Assembly (NCBI RefSeq): GCF_013337765.1
Contig: NZ_VBSB01000010.1
Coordinates: forward strand, 186,001 to 250,000
Reading direction: 5' to 3'
Origin: Mycolicibacterium sphagni
GTDB lineage: Bacteria > Actinomycetota > Actinomycetes > Mycobacteriales > Mycobacteriaceae
DNA length: 64,000 nucleotides
Both the position numbers and the translations under genes were made by a program. Position 1 is the first letter of the stretch; each line of letters opens with the position of its first letter. The notes beneath the pieces were generated by a model, which was not told where the DNA came from, did no database searches, and saw nothing but the letters and a program-made list of their open reading frames with translations. Positions 1 to 8,517 of the stretch are shown piece after piece.

Positions 1-88
1 GGCCAGAATCGTCAAGGAGATGCGCATGCTGGCAACGATCTCCGAGGAGTTCAGCAGCTTCGGCATGCAGTACGGGAGTGGCATGTGA
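1..88 (+). CDS. 3' end of an unidentified protein (partial)
   Basis: An open frame entering from the left edge ends with TGA at 86-88; only about 28 C-terminal residues are visible, with no recognisable motif. The stop overlaps the GTG start of the next gene by four bases (GTGA at 85-88), so the two are almost certainly co-translated in one operon with moeY and dcpA. The fragment is too short to name. Confidence 0.6.
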   Translation, partial: ARIVKEMRMLATISEEFSSFGMQYGSGM

Positions 89-2226
89 GTTTCGACGTCT
101 CCGCCGATTCCGGCGCGGACGCGTACAACGCGCAAGTCTTGCTCAGCGACGATCCTCAAGACGAACCTATACTGGCCCGACTGCGCGACGACTCGCGCAC
201 CGAATTTATCGACCGCTCAGCGGAGTTCGACTCGGCATTGCGCGGCCTTCGGCCCGAGGTCGAACCCGATTTGCTCGCCGAGCCGGTGCGCTGGGCGCAT
301 TACCCGTGGCGGCATGCGGTGGTGGCGGTGCCGGGCCCGCGCTCGTTTGCGCGCCTGCGGCTCGACCGCAACCGCAACATGATCACCCTTGGCGAGCAGC
401 GGCGGCTGGCCGGACTCACCATCGGTGTGGTGGGTCTATCGGTGGGCCACGCGATCGCCCACACGCTGGCCGCCCAGGGTTTGTGCGGCGAGCTGCGACT
501 GGCCGATTTCGACGATTTGGAACTGTCCAACCTCAACCGAGTGCCCGCAACGGTGTTCGACATCGGCGTGAACAAGGCCGTCGTGGCGGCCCGGCGGATC
601 GCCGAGCTCGACCCGTACCTGCGGGTGCGAGCGATGACCGACGGTCTGACCATCGACGAGATGGGAACCTTCCTCGACGGCCTCGACATCGTGGTCGAGG
701 AGTGCGACTCCCTCGATATCAAGGCGGCGGTGCGCGAGGCGGCACGGGCATGCCGCATTCCGGTACTGATGGCCAGCAGTGACCGCGGCCTGATCGACGT
801 GGAGCGATACGACATCGAGCCGGAACGGCCCATCTTGCACGGGCTGCTCGGCGACATCGGCGTCAGTGAGTTGGCGGGCCTGAGCAGCACTGACAAGGTG
901 CCCCACGTGCTGCGGATCATCGACGCGGGCCGGTTGTCCGACCGCGGCGCCGCTTCGCTGGTCGAGGTCGGCCGCACGTTGTCGACGTGGCCGCAGCTCG
1001 CCGGGGACATCGCCGTCGGTGCGGCCACCGTCGCCGAGGCGGTGCGCAGGATCGGACTGGGCGAGCGCCTGTCGTCCGGCCGGGTCCGTATCGACGTCAC
1101 CCGCGCACTCGACGGACTGGAAGAGCCCGCACTACCGAGCCCGCCGGCCCCGTCGGCTTCCGCCGAGCCGACCGGGCAGTTGGACAGCGCCCCTGCGGAA
1201 GCCGTGGCAGCGGCCGCGCGGCGCGCCCCGTCCGGGGGGAACATGCAGCCGTGGAGCATCGTGTCGCACAATAACTCGGTGATCGTCGAGCTGGACCCGA
1301 AGTACACCTCGACGATGGACGTCGCCTACCGGGCCAGCGCCGTTGCGATCGGGGCTGCGACGTTCAACGCGCGGGTGGCCGCCTCCGCACTCGGTGTGCT
1401 GGGCCTGGTCACGATCACCGAGGACGACGAGCGGATCCCGCTGCGGGCGGTCGTCAAGTTGGCGGCGGGCCGCGACGACACGCTGGCCGCGCTGTACGGA
1501 CCGATGCTGGACCGGGGGACGAACCGGCACCGCGGCACACCGTCGCAACTGACGACGGCGACTGTCGCCGATCTGACAGCGGCGGCTCGGGTCGAGGGCG
1601 GCACGCTGCGGCTGCTGACGATCCGCACCGACATCGAACGGGCGGCGGCGATCCTGGCCGCCACCGACCGGATCCGCTATCTGCAGCCACGCCTGCACGC
1701 CGAGATGATCTCGGAGGTGCGCTGGCCCGGTGACGATAATTCCGACGGCCTGGACATCGGCGGCCTTGAGCTCGCCGCCACCGATATGGCCACGCTGGAC
1801 ATCTTGCGCCGCGGTGACGTGATGGCCCGCCTGGCGCAATGGCAGGCGGGCGAGGCGCTAGGTCAGGACGTCACCGAACGAGTGCTGTCCAGCTCGGCAT
1901 TGGGCGTCGTCACCATCGCCGGCCACACCCTGACCGACTACGCCCGCGCAGGTGCCGCTGTGGAAGCGGTCTGGGTCGCCGCCGAGCAGCACGGCCTGGG
2001 TGTCCAGCCCGTCTCGCCGGTGTTTCTGTACGCCCACGACGATCAAGACCTCGACGAGCTCGCTGCCGAGCACGTCGCCGAATTACGCGACTTGCAAGGT
2101 CAGTTCCGCTCACTCACCGGGACCGGCCCGGACGAGGCACAAGCACTCGTGCTCAGGTTCAGTCACGCCCCTAGCCCATCGGTGCGTAGCCGGCGTCGTG
2201 CAGCCAACGGGGGGACACTCGGTTAA
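85..2226 (+). CDS. moeY: Rv1355c/MoeY-type ThiF-nitroreductase fusion protein
   Basis: 713 aa, close to the size I recall for M. tuberculosis Rv1355c. The N-terminal half carries an E1/ThiF-like nucleotide-binding domain (GVVGLSVG near residue 114, then the acidic D-F-D-D-L-E-L-S-N-L-N-R strand typical of ThiF/MoeB). The C-terminal half has a nitroreductase-like FMN region (APSGGNMQPW near residue 380). Family knowledge: ThiF-like domains adenylate the C-terminus of sulphur-carrier proteins or peptides, and nitroreductase folds do FMN redox chemistry. The molybdopterin name is historical; no MoaD-like partner is visible here. The GTG start overlaps the upstream stop, and its TAA overlaps the ATG of dcpA by one base (TAATG), implying translational coupling. 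The true substrate is unknown. Confidence 0.85.
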   Translation: MSFDVSADSGADAYNAQVLLSDDPQDEPILARLRDDSRTEFIDRSAEFDSALRGLRPEVEPDLLAEPVRWAHYPWRHAVVAVPGPRSFARLRLDRNRNMITLGEQRRLAGLTIGVVGLSVGHAIAHTLAAQGLCGELRLADFDDLELSNLNRVPATVFDIGVNKAVVAARRIAELDPYLRVRAMTDGLTIDEMGTFLDGLDIVVEECDSLDIKAAVREAARACRIPVLMASSDRGLIDVERYDIEPERPILHGLLGDIGVSELAGLSSTDKVPHVLRIIDAGRLSDRGAASLVEVGRTLSTWPQLAGDIAVGAATVAEAVRRIGLGERLSSGRVRIDVTRALDGLEEPALPSPPAPSASAEPTGQLDSAPAEAVAAAARRAPSGGNMQPWSIVSHNNSVIVELDPKYTSTMDVAYRASAVAIGAATFNARVAASALGVLGLVTITEDDERIPLRAVVKLAAGRDDTLAALYGPMLDRGTNRHRGTPSQLTTATVADLTAAARVEGGTLRLLTIRTDIERAAAILAATDRIRYLQPRLHAEMISEVRWPGDDNSDGLDIGGLELAATDMATLDILRRGDVMARLAQWQAGEALGQDVTERVLSSSALGVVTIAGHTLTDYARAGAAVEAVWVAAEQHGLGVQPVSPVFLYAHDDQDLDELAAEHVAELRDLQGQFRSLTGTGPDEAQALVLRFSHAPSPSVRSRRRAANGGTLG

Positions 2227-4076
2227 TGGCGCTCGACACCCTCGTCACGAATGTGGCCACCAAGCTGATGGCGGCCACCTCTGCCACTTCGGCGCAGGTG
2301 AGCCAGGACGTGCTGGCCGACCTTGTCGCGTCCTTCGGTGTCGACTTCAGTTTCCTGCGCTACAACGATCACGCGATCCGGGCCACGAAGCTCATCGCTG
2401 AATGGCCGCCGCGCCCCGACGTCCCCGATCCCGACCCGCTCGGCATCGTCTACTTCGCCGACGCCGATCCGATCTTTGCGGCCGCCGAGACCGCCAAGGA
2501 ACCGGTCTTCTTCTCCCCCGAACCGATCGCGGACGACTCCGACGACTACCAGCGCCGGGTCCAGGAGGCGAGCGGGGTCGCCCTGCCGTCACTGGCCTCG
2601 GTGCCGCTGCTGTCCGGAGACGTCACCGCCGGGGCCTTGGGGTTCATCAAGATCGGCATCAAGGACTGGTCACCGGAAGAGCTGAACGCACTGCTGGCGA
2701 TCGCGTCGTTGTTCGCCCAGGTGCAGGCGCGGGTGGTCGCCGAAGAAGAGCTGCGTTACCTCGCGGAGCATGACGACCTGACCGGACTGCACAACCGCCG
2801 GGCACTGCTCGCGTACCTCGACGACAGGCTGCGGGCCGGCCAGGCAGGGCCGGTGTCGGCACTGTTCCTCGACCTCGACCGGCTCAAGGCCATCAACGAC
2901 TATCTGGGTCACCACGCCGGCGACTGGTTCATCCAGGCGTTCGCCGAACGCCTGCGCGAGGAGACCGGCGAAGGCGATTTGATCGCCCGCCTCGGTGGTG
3001 ACGAGTTCGTCGTCATCCCGGCCGCACCGATGGACGCCGACGCCGCCCTGGCGCTGGCTCACCGGCTGCAGGACGTGCTGCGCGACCGGGTGACGATCGG
3101 CGGCGAAATGCTCACCCGCACCGTCAGTGCCGGAGTCGCACTGGGAGTTCCGGGCAGGGACACGACGTCGGATCTGCTGCGACGCGCCGACCAGGCGGTG
3201 CTGAACGCCAAGAACGCCGGCGGCAACAAGATCGCGCTATTCACCGACGAGATGTCACTGAAGAGCGAATTCCGCAACGACATCGAGCTGCATCTGCAGA
3301 ACGTGATCGACGCCGGGACGCTGATTCTGCATTACCTGCCCGAAGTTGACATGCGCACCGGGGAGATCCTGGCGACCGAGGCGTTGGTGCGCTGGCAACA
3401 CCCGACCCGCGGCCTGCTACTGCCGGATTCGTTCATCAATGTCGCCGAATCAATCAACCTGGCAGGCGAATTGGGACGCTGGGTGATGCGCGCCGCCTGC
3501 TCGGAATTCAGCGGCTGGCAGGCTCGCGGCATCGCCAAGAACGCGGTTATCCGGATCAACGTCTCCCCGGTACAGCTGGTCACCGACGGATTCGTCGAGT
3601 CGGTGGCCGACACGATCGCCGAGTTCAACCTCGATGCCAAATCGGTGTGCCTGGAGATCACCGAAAGTGTTGTGGTGCAGGACATCGAGACCACACGCAT
3701 CACCCTGGCCGGCCTCAAGGATGTCGGCGTGCAGGTGGCCATCGACGATTTCGGCACCGGGTACAGCGTGCTGACACATCTGAAATCGCTTCCGGTGGAC
3801 ACCCTCAAGATCGACAAGGGCTTCGTCCTCGATCTCGGCACCAACCCGGAGGATCTGGCGATCGTGCGCGCGATCATCGCGTTGGCCGAGGCCTTCAACC
3901 TCGAGTTGGTGGCAGAGGGTGTCGAGCAACCAAGCGCCGCGGTGACCCTGCTCCAGCACGGCTGCCATCGCGCTCAGGGATTCCTGCTGTCCCGCCCGGT
4001 GCCAGGCGATGTCATGGCCGAACTGTTCGCCAAAAAGGTTATCCCAGTAGACTTTTCCGTCCAGAACCGCAGCTGA
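2226..4076 (+). CDS. dcpA: GAF-GGDEF-EAL bifunctional c-di-GMP cyclase/phosphodiesterase
   Basis: 616 aa, similar in length to Rv1354c. Order: a GAF-like sensory domain (about residues 20-165), a GGDEF domain with intact GGDEF near residue 256, and an EAL domain with intact EALVRW near residue 385, LEITES, and DDFGTGYS near residue 507. The residues for both synthesis (GTP to c-di-GMP) and hydrolysis (to pGpG) are therefore present. The RxxD inhibitory site expected just before GGDEF is not seen (GEGD instead). Soluble; no transmembrane segment. From family knowledge this matches the M. smegmatis bifunctional enzyme DcpA. It overlaps the moeY stop by one base, so its expression is likely tied to moeY. 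It ends one base short of a convergent gene. Confidence 0.9.
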   Translation: MALDTLVTNVATKLMAATSATSAQVSQDVLADLVASFGVDFSFLRYNDHAIRATKLIAEWPPRPDVPDPDPLGIVYFADADPIFAAAETAKEPVFFSPEPIADDSDDYQRRVQEASGVALPSLASVPLLSGDVTAGALGFIKIGIKDWSPEELNALLAIASLFAQVQARVVAEEELRYLAEHDDLTGLHNRRALLAYLDDRLRAGQAGPVSALFLDLDRLKAINDYLGHHAGDWFIQAFAERLREETGEGDLIARLGGDEFVVIPAAPMDADAALALAHRLQDVLRDRVTIGGEMLTRTVSAGVALGVPGRDTTSDLLRRADQAVLNAKNAGGNKIALFTDEMSLKSEFRNDIELHLQNVIDAGTLILHYLPEVDMRTGEILATEALVRWQHPTRGLLLPDSFINVAESINLAGELGRWVMRAACSEFSGWQARGIAKNAVIRINVSPVQLVTDGFVESVADTIAEFNLDAKSVCLEITESVVVQDIETTRITLAGLKDVGVQVAIDDFGTGYSVLTHLKSLPVDTLKIDKGFVLDLGTNPEDLAIVRAIIALAEAFNLELVAEGVEQPSAAVTLLQHGCHRAQGFLLSRPVPGDVMAELFAKKVIPVDFSVQNRS

Positions 4077-4077
4077 G

Positions 4078-4863
4078 TCAGGAGCTGTACAGTAGTTCGA
4101 CGAGACCGAACCGACTGGCGGTTCGACTCACGACGGCGACTTGCGATGCGCCGCTGGGCAACCCGGACTGAACCGGCCAATCGGCAGCATCGGGCACAGG
4201 TCCGATAGACAGCGCGACGCCCACAATCGCGCGCACCAACCGAGTTCCGTCTGGCGTGGACAGCGCCGCGCCGGCGACGCGCCCGTCCTCGAAGACCAGC
4301 CGCTCCAGCACGGTGCCCGCCTCGTCCAGGAGGCCGCGCTCATCGGCCTGCCCGCGCAACCATTCCGCCAGTTCCAAACCAGGGCGGTCGGTTTCGGGCC
4401 GGTAGTCCCCGAGCACGGCCGCCCGGATGGTCTCGCCACCGGCACGCAGTGAGGTCATGTTGTCGGGTATCTGGCTGTAGATGACGCCGAACGGTGACGC
4501 GGCGCAGCGCGCGGAGAAGTCGCGCAGCCGCGAGCCGAAGAACGGCTCGATCGTGGCCCTGCGGTCCTTGCTCACGACAACCGGCTTGGCGTAAACGACC
4601 GCCAGTTCCAGGCCCCGGTCCGCCGGTGGTTCCAGGTCGTCGGTCATCGACTGCAAATACGCGGCGGTATCGGGATCGGAAGTCTGCGAAGACAACTCCG
4701 CATCGGCCAACTCGACATCGAGGTCGAGGTCCGTGCACCAGACGGCATGAGCCAGCACGCCGGGACCCGCACCAGCACAGATCACGTCGACGACGTCATC
4801 CCAGTGCAATTGCGAAGCCTCGACGAGCTCCTCGTCTGTGCTCACCATCGTCTTCGGCGTCAA
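4078..4863 (-). CDS. Conserved protein with degenerate FAD-binding-like N-terminus
   Basis: 261 aa from a TTG start that overlaps the pyrE stop by four bases (TTGA at 4860-4863). An ATG five codons inside (4848) is an alternative start. Residues about 25-40 contain VICAGAGPGVLAH, resembling the dinucleotide-binding loop of FAD-dependent dehydrogenases, but the canonical GxGxxG is altered and the protein is half the usual length. It may be a remnant or regulatory relative rather than an active flavoenzyme. By position beside pyrE it corresponds to M. tuberculosis Rv0381c (inference). The function is not recognised; overlap with pyrE argues for a shared transcript. Confidence 0.6.
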   Translation of the reverse strand: MTPKTMVSTDEELVEASQLHWDDVVDVICAGAGPGVLAHAVWCTDLDLDVELADAELSSQTSDPDTAAYLQSMTDDLEPPADRGLELAVVYAKPVVVSKDRRATIEPFFGSRLRDFSARCAASPFGVIYSQIPDNMTSLRAGGETIRAAVLGDYRPETDRPGLELAEWLRGQADERGLLDEAGTVLERLVFEDGRVAGAALSTPDGTRLVRAIVGVALSIGPVPDAADWPVQSGLPSGASQVAVVSRTASRFGLVELLYSS

Positions 4864-5420
4864 GACGTCGGCAGACCGAGATCGGCCAGACCCAGCACGC
4901 TGCGGTAGGGCACACCCTCAGCCTCGATCGCCTCGGCGGCCCCGGTCGCCCGGTCCACCACCGTCGCGACACCGACGACCGTCGCGCCCGCATCCCGCGC
5001 CGCGCGCACAGCGGTCAGCGCCGAACCTCCGGTCGTACTGGTGTCCTCGACCACAAGAACCCGCTGACCAACTACGTCGGCACCTTCGATAAGCCGCTGC
5101 ATCCCATGGCTTTTCAGCGCCTTACGGACCACAAAGGCGTCGATCGGGCGGCCAGGAGCATGCATGATCGCGGCGGCCACCGGGTCAGCTCCCATGGTCA
5201 GTCCGCCGACCGCCGCATAGTCCCAGTCAGCGGTCAGCTCACGCATCAGCCGGCCGATCAGCGGTGCGGCCTTGTGGTGCAGCGTGGCGCGGCGCAGGTC
5301 AACGTAATAGTCGGCTTCCTTGCCGGAGGACAAGGTGACACGGCCGAACACCACCGACAACTCGCGGACCAGCCCGGCGAGTTCGGCGCGTTCAGCGGCG
5401 TTGAGTTCAGGTGCGCCCAC
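4860..5420 (-). CDS. pyrE: Orotate phosphoribosyltransferase
   Basis: 186 aa from a GTG at 5420, chosen because a GGAAGAGGA ribosome-binding site lies about six bases upstream; the open frame runs on to 5918 but that extension overlaps ttfA and is not credible. Catalyses orotate + PRPP to OMP in pyrimidine synthesis. Visible hallmarks: SSGKEADYYVD at the N-terminus, the catalytic loop with VVRKALKSHG, and the PRPP-binding VLVVEDTSTTGGS. Length matches the mycobacterial enzyme (about 180 aa). It lies between ttfA and a small FAD-like gene, in the same arrangement as M. tuberculosis Rv0381c-Rv0383c. Confidence 0.92.
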   Translation of the reverse strand: MGAPELNAAERAELAGLVRELSVVFGRVTLSSGKEADYYVDLRRATLHHKAAPLIGRLMRELTADWDYAAVGGLTMGADPVAAAIMHAPGRPIDAFVVRKALKSHGMQRLIEGADVVGQRVLVVEDTSTTGGSALTAVRAARDAGATVVGVATVVDRATGAAEAIEAEGVPYRSVLGLADLGLPTS

Positions 5421-5493
5421 GGCAACGTCCTCTTCCGTTATTGATTGCGCGGTCCACCCGCCCGGGACGAGACACGCCGAGAACCTACCCGGC

Positions 5494-6267
5494 TCAGCGC
5501 TGGTAGTTGGGAGCCTGTGTACCGTTCCGCGGCTGCTGCGGACGCAGCGGCGGCGGAACCTCGGCCCGTCCCGGCGGCAGCTCGCGGCGGCCGGCGGGCG
5601 CCAAGGGGCGACCCGGGGAGGCATTGCGGCGCCCCGCGGACGGCGGCAGTGCCGGCTGCGCGGTCGGAGGCAGCACCCGCAGCAGGTCGTTGAACTGCCG
5701 CACCGTGCGCAGCCCCTCGTCCCATTGGGCGCGGCTCGACGAGATCGGCATGGACACCAGAGTCCAGTTCTGCTCGTTCCACATGATCTCGGCGCAGTCC
5801 GGCGCGGTGTGGGCGAAGGTGACCATCCGGCGGTCGCACGCGCGGCGGGCGGCGTCGAGGTTGGTGGAGTAGACCATCCGCGGGCCGATGGCGCCGAGCA
5901 GCCAGATATCGCTCTCACGCGGCTCGGCGATGCCCTTGAGCCGCAGGTCCATCACGACGTTGGTGCCGACCTTGCGGTGCAGCGCGATCACGGTGGCGAC
6001 GTCCTCGAGGTCGAAGATGTACACCGCCTCACCGCGGATCTGACCGAGTACCACATTGCGGGCGGTGACATCGCCGACAGTCGACATCACACCGCGCTTC
6101 CAGCGGTCGATGATCTCGGCGGACTCGGGTTCGAAGTCGAACCCGTGCGACCGCGCCCAGGACTTACGGCGGCGGCCCAAGCCACGTCGACGGCCGATGT
6201 CGACGTACAACAGCACCGCCGCACCCACGAAGCAGAGCGCGGACAGCGTGAACCAGAACGGAACCAT
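5494..6267 (-). CDS. ttfA: TtfA-like membrane protein (Rv0383c family, TMM transport factor)
   Basis: 257 aa. One N-terminal membrane helix (about residues 4-24, start VPFWFTLSALCF) is followed by a basic stretch, a cytosolic domain of about 170 residues, and a Pro/Arg/Ala-rich disordered tail. It sits directly upstream of pyrE and near clpB, as Rv0383c does. Established knowledge: Rv0383c/MSMEG_0736 was named TtfA, an accessory protein of MmpL3-dependent trehalose monomycolate export. Assignment rests on synteny, length and topology, not on a catalytic motif. It is divergent from the enoyl-CoA hydratase, with a 76-bp shared promoter region. Confidence 0.75.
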   Translation of the reverse strand: MVPFWFTLSALCFVGAAVLLYVDIGRRRGLGRRRKSWARSHGFDFEPESAEIIDRWKRGVMSTVGDVTARNVVLGQIRGEAVYIFDLEDVATVIALHRKVGTNVVMDLRLKGIAEPRESDIWLLGAIGPRMVYSTNLDAARRACDRRMVTFAHTAPDCAEIMWNEQNWTLVSMPISSSRAQWDEGLRTVRQFNDLLRVLPPTAQPALPPSAGRRNASPGRPLAPAGRRELPPGRAEVPPPLRPQQPRNGTQAPNYQR

Positions 6268-6343
6268 TAGACGTAGCGTATCTGTTCACCCGCCCGAAGC
6301 GAGAACTCCAGCAGGTCACAAGCCCGTCACATAGCCTCCCGCC

Positions 6344-7159
6344 ATGGCCTATGACGACTACCAGCTGATTCGCATCACCGTCGACGGCGGGATCTGCCGA
6401 GCCACGCTCGACAATCCGCCGATCAACCTCCTCGACGTCCCCCTGCTCACCGAGATCGACCGCCTCGCGCGGGAGATCACGGCAGACGACCAGGTCCGGG
6501 TGCTGATAGTTGACTCCGCCGACCCCGAGATCTTCATCGCCCACGCCGATGTGGCGTTGATCCTGGACTTGCCTGCCGATGACATCGGCCTGCACGAGGA
6601 GCTGTCGCTCTTCCACGCGACGACCGAGCTGATCCGTACGCTGCCGAAACCTACGATCGCCGTCATCGAGGGTGTCTGTCGCGGCGGTGGCTGCGAGTTC
6701 GCGATGGCGTTCGACATGCGCTACGCCGCGCTGGGCACCACGGTTCTCGGCCATCCGGAGGTGGCGGTCGGGATCATCCCCGGCGGGGGCGGCACCCAGC
6801 GGCTGCCTGGGCTGGTCGGCCGGGGACGTGCCCTGGAAACGATCCTGGGTGGGATGGACGTCGACGCCGCGACGGCCGAAGCCTGGGGATACGTCGATCG
6901 GGCTTTGCCGCCGGAGAAGCTGCGGCGGTTCGTCGACAAACTGGCCGCCCGCATCGCGGGGTACGCCCCGACGGCGATCACTGCCGCCAAACGTGCGGTC
7001 GACGCCGCGTTGGACACCGGCGTCGACCGGCTGGCCGGCTTGCGAATCGAGGACCAGCTGTTTCGGGAGACCCTCGCCCAGCCGGCCGCTCGTCAACTGC
7101 TCCGAGCGGTCATTGACGCCGGCGCGCAGACCCGCGAATTCGAACTGGGCACCGGTTAG
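6344..7159 (+). CDS. Enoyl-CoA hydratase/isomerase (crotonase family)
   Basis: 271 aa. The crotonase signature is clear: the oxyanion-hole/CoA region GVCRGGGCEFAMAFDMRYA with the first catalytic Glu, and the second Glu in LGHPEVAVGIIPGGGGTQ. Both acid/base residues of enoyl-CoA hydratases are therefore present, so hydration of 2-enoyl-CoA in beta-oxidation or a related degradation is plausible. The substrate cannot be read. A TAGCCT -10 element at 6332-6337 lies six bases before the ATG, suggesting a leaderless mRNA. The stop codon overlaps the convergent hydrolase gene by four bases. Confidence 0.85.
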   Translation: MAYDDYQLIRITVDGGICRATLDNPPINLLDVPLLTEIDRLAREITADDQVRVLIVDSADPEIFIAHADVALILDLPADDIGLHEELSLFHATTELIRTLPKPTIAVIEGVCRGGGCEFAMAFDMRYAALGTTVLGHPEVAVGIIPGGGGTQRLPGLVGRGRALETILGGMDVDAATAEAWGYVDRALPPEKLRRFVDKLAARIAGYAPTAITAAKRAVDAALDTGVDRLAGLRIEDQLFRETLAQPAARQLLRAVIDAGAQTREFELGTG

Positions 7160-8517
7160 TCCCCAGCCGGGAACGTCGCCGCGGCGAGTTCGAGAATCTC
7201 CGCGCGGTCCGCGGCCAACAGGAAGCCACCGCCGATCGCGTCGTCCAGCGCCGCGGTGAACCGCTCCAGGTATTCGTCCCGGCCGCCGGGATACAGCCGG
7301 GCCAGTGTTTCGGCGTCAAAGGGCTCACCCGAGCCGAAGATCGCGAGCAGCACGTTGTCGTCGGCGCTGGTGCCGGAGGTGCGGGCGGTCGGGACGTCCA
7401 CCCACGGTGTTCGCAGGCCGCCTGTCGCGACACCATTGGCATCGACGGCGATCGCGGGCGGGTCGGTGCCGGTCAGGTCGATCTGCGGCGCACTCGGCGC
7501 AGGCCGCCCGGTGCGCACCCAGTCGTGCAGCCCGGCGATCGCGGCCTGCAGGACATAGTGGTGCTGCGGGGCGAAGTTGATGAAGTGCGGCAGCTGTTGG
7601 CCCATCAGGTCGTTGGTCGGCGCGTAGGCCGCGACGATCTGATCCAGCGGTACCGCTCCGTTGTCGATGAATCCCACCCGGATCGTGTAGTTGTCGGCGT
7701 GCGCCGAGCCGGGGATCTCCCAGACCCGCAGGTGCTCGGTGTCCGGCACGCGGGCGTGGACGTAGCCGAGCAGTCGCGCGCCCAGCAGGTCGGTTTCGGT
7801 GACCACGGCCAGCACCGGGACCCGCAGGTCGGCACGGAACGGCACCGGCACGGTGTGGAACGCACCGGTCTCGTCGAGCAGGGACGTGCCGTCCAGGGGT
7901 GCCGCCGACCCGAACCGGGAATGGATCAGGAAGCCGTCGTAGACACCGGCGGCGGGATCGACCTCGTTGACGTAGGTGGTGAGGAAGGTTGCCGACTGCG
8001 ACTCCCCGGCCGCCAGCACGAATTGCGGTGCGAGACCGTCGATCACGCCGGCGCGTACGGCCCGGCCGACCTGGGTGAAGATATCGTAGGCGAAGGCGTC
8101 ACCCGGGTGATTCAGCCCTGAATATCGTTGGGGATCCAGGGTTTTCAGTGACGCATCGCCGACCAGGCTGAGGCCGCCCTCAATCCCGACGCGCTGGGCG
8201 GAGACGACGACGTAGGCGTACCCGGCCCTGGCGATCTCCCGGTGAGCCATGAACCAGACGGCGGCCGCGTCGATCCCGCCGCTGACGTTGAGCCATTCGA
8301 CGATCGCCGTGCCGTTCCATGCGGCCTCGTCCAGCGGGCGCAGGACGACGATGCGGGTGGTGTAGTCGGCCGTTGCTGATGGCGCATAAGACGTCGCGGT
8401 GCCCGCGACGAAATACTCGTCGGCGCGGTAGCCCACGGTGGCCAGATCGTAGGCCCCGATCAGGAGGTTCGGTTTCCCGGGGACGGCGGTGATGACGGGA
8501 TCAGTGGTCGGCACCAT
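7156..8517 (-). CDS. Alpha/beta-hydrolase domain protein (Abhydrolase_10-like)
   Basis: 453 aa from ATG at 8517. That start overlaps the upstream gene's stop by one base (TGATG), so I prefer it to the TTG one codon earlier. The long beta-rich N-terminus (TRIVVLRPLDEAAWNGTAIVEWLNVSGG is spread over its first 95 residues) and the AGESQSA nucleophile elbow resemble the large alpha/beta-hydrolase family PF20091; possible partners His and Asp occur downstream. No signal peptide is evident. It is coupled to a FAD monooxygenase and divergent from a TetR regulator, which suggests a two-step oxidise-then-hydrolyse catabolic unit. The substrate is unknown. Confidence 0.75.
   Translation of the reverse strand: MVPTTDPVITAVPGKPNLLIGAYDLATVGYRADEYFVAGTATSYAPSATADYTTRIVVLRPLDEAAWNGTAIVEWLNVSGGIDAAAVWFMAHREIARAGYAYVVVSAQRVGIEGGLSLVGDASLKTLDPQRYSGLNHPGDAFAYDIFTQVGRAVRAGVIDGLAPQFVLAAGESQSATFLTTYVNEVDPAAGVYDGFLIHSRFGSAAPLDGTSLLDETGAFHTVPVPFRADLRVPVLAVVTETDLLGARLLGYVHARVPDTEHLRVWEIPGSAHADNYTIRVGFIDNGAVPLDQIVAAYAPTNDLMGQQLPHFINFAPQHHYVLQAAIAGLHDWVRTGRPAPSAPQIDLTGTDPPAIAVDANGVATGGLRTPWVDVPTARTSGTSADDNVLLAIFGSGEPFDAETLARLYPGGRDEYLERFTAALDDAIGGGFLLAADRAEILELAAATFPAGD

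Noticed and set aside
5421..5918. N-terminal extension of pyrE
   Set aside because: It would overlap ttfA antisense for most of its length, and a GTG with a strong ribosome-binding site gives the normal protein length.
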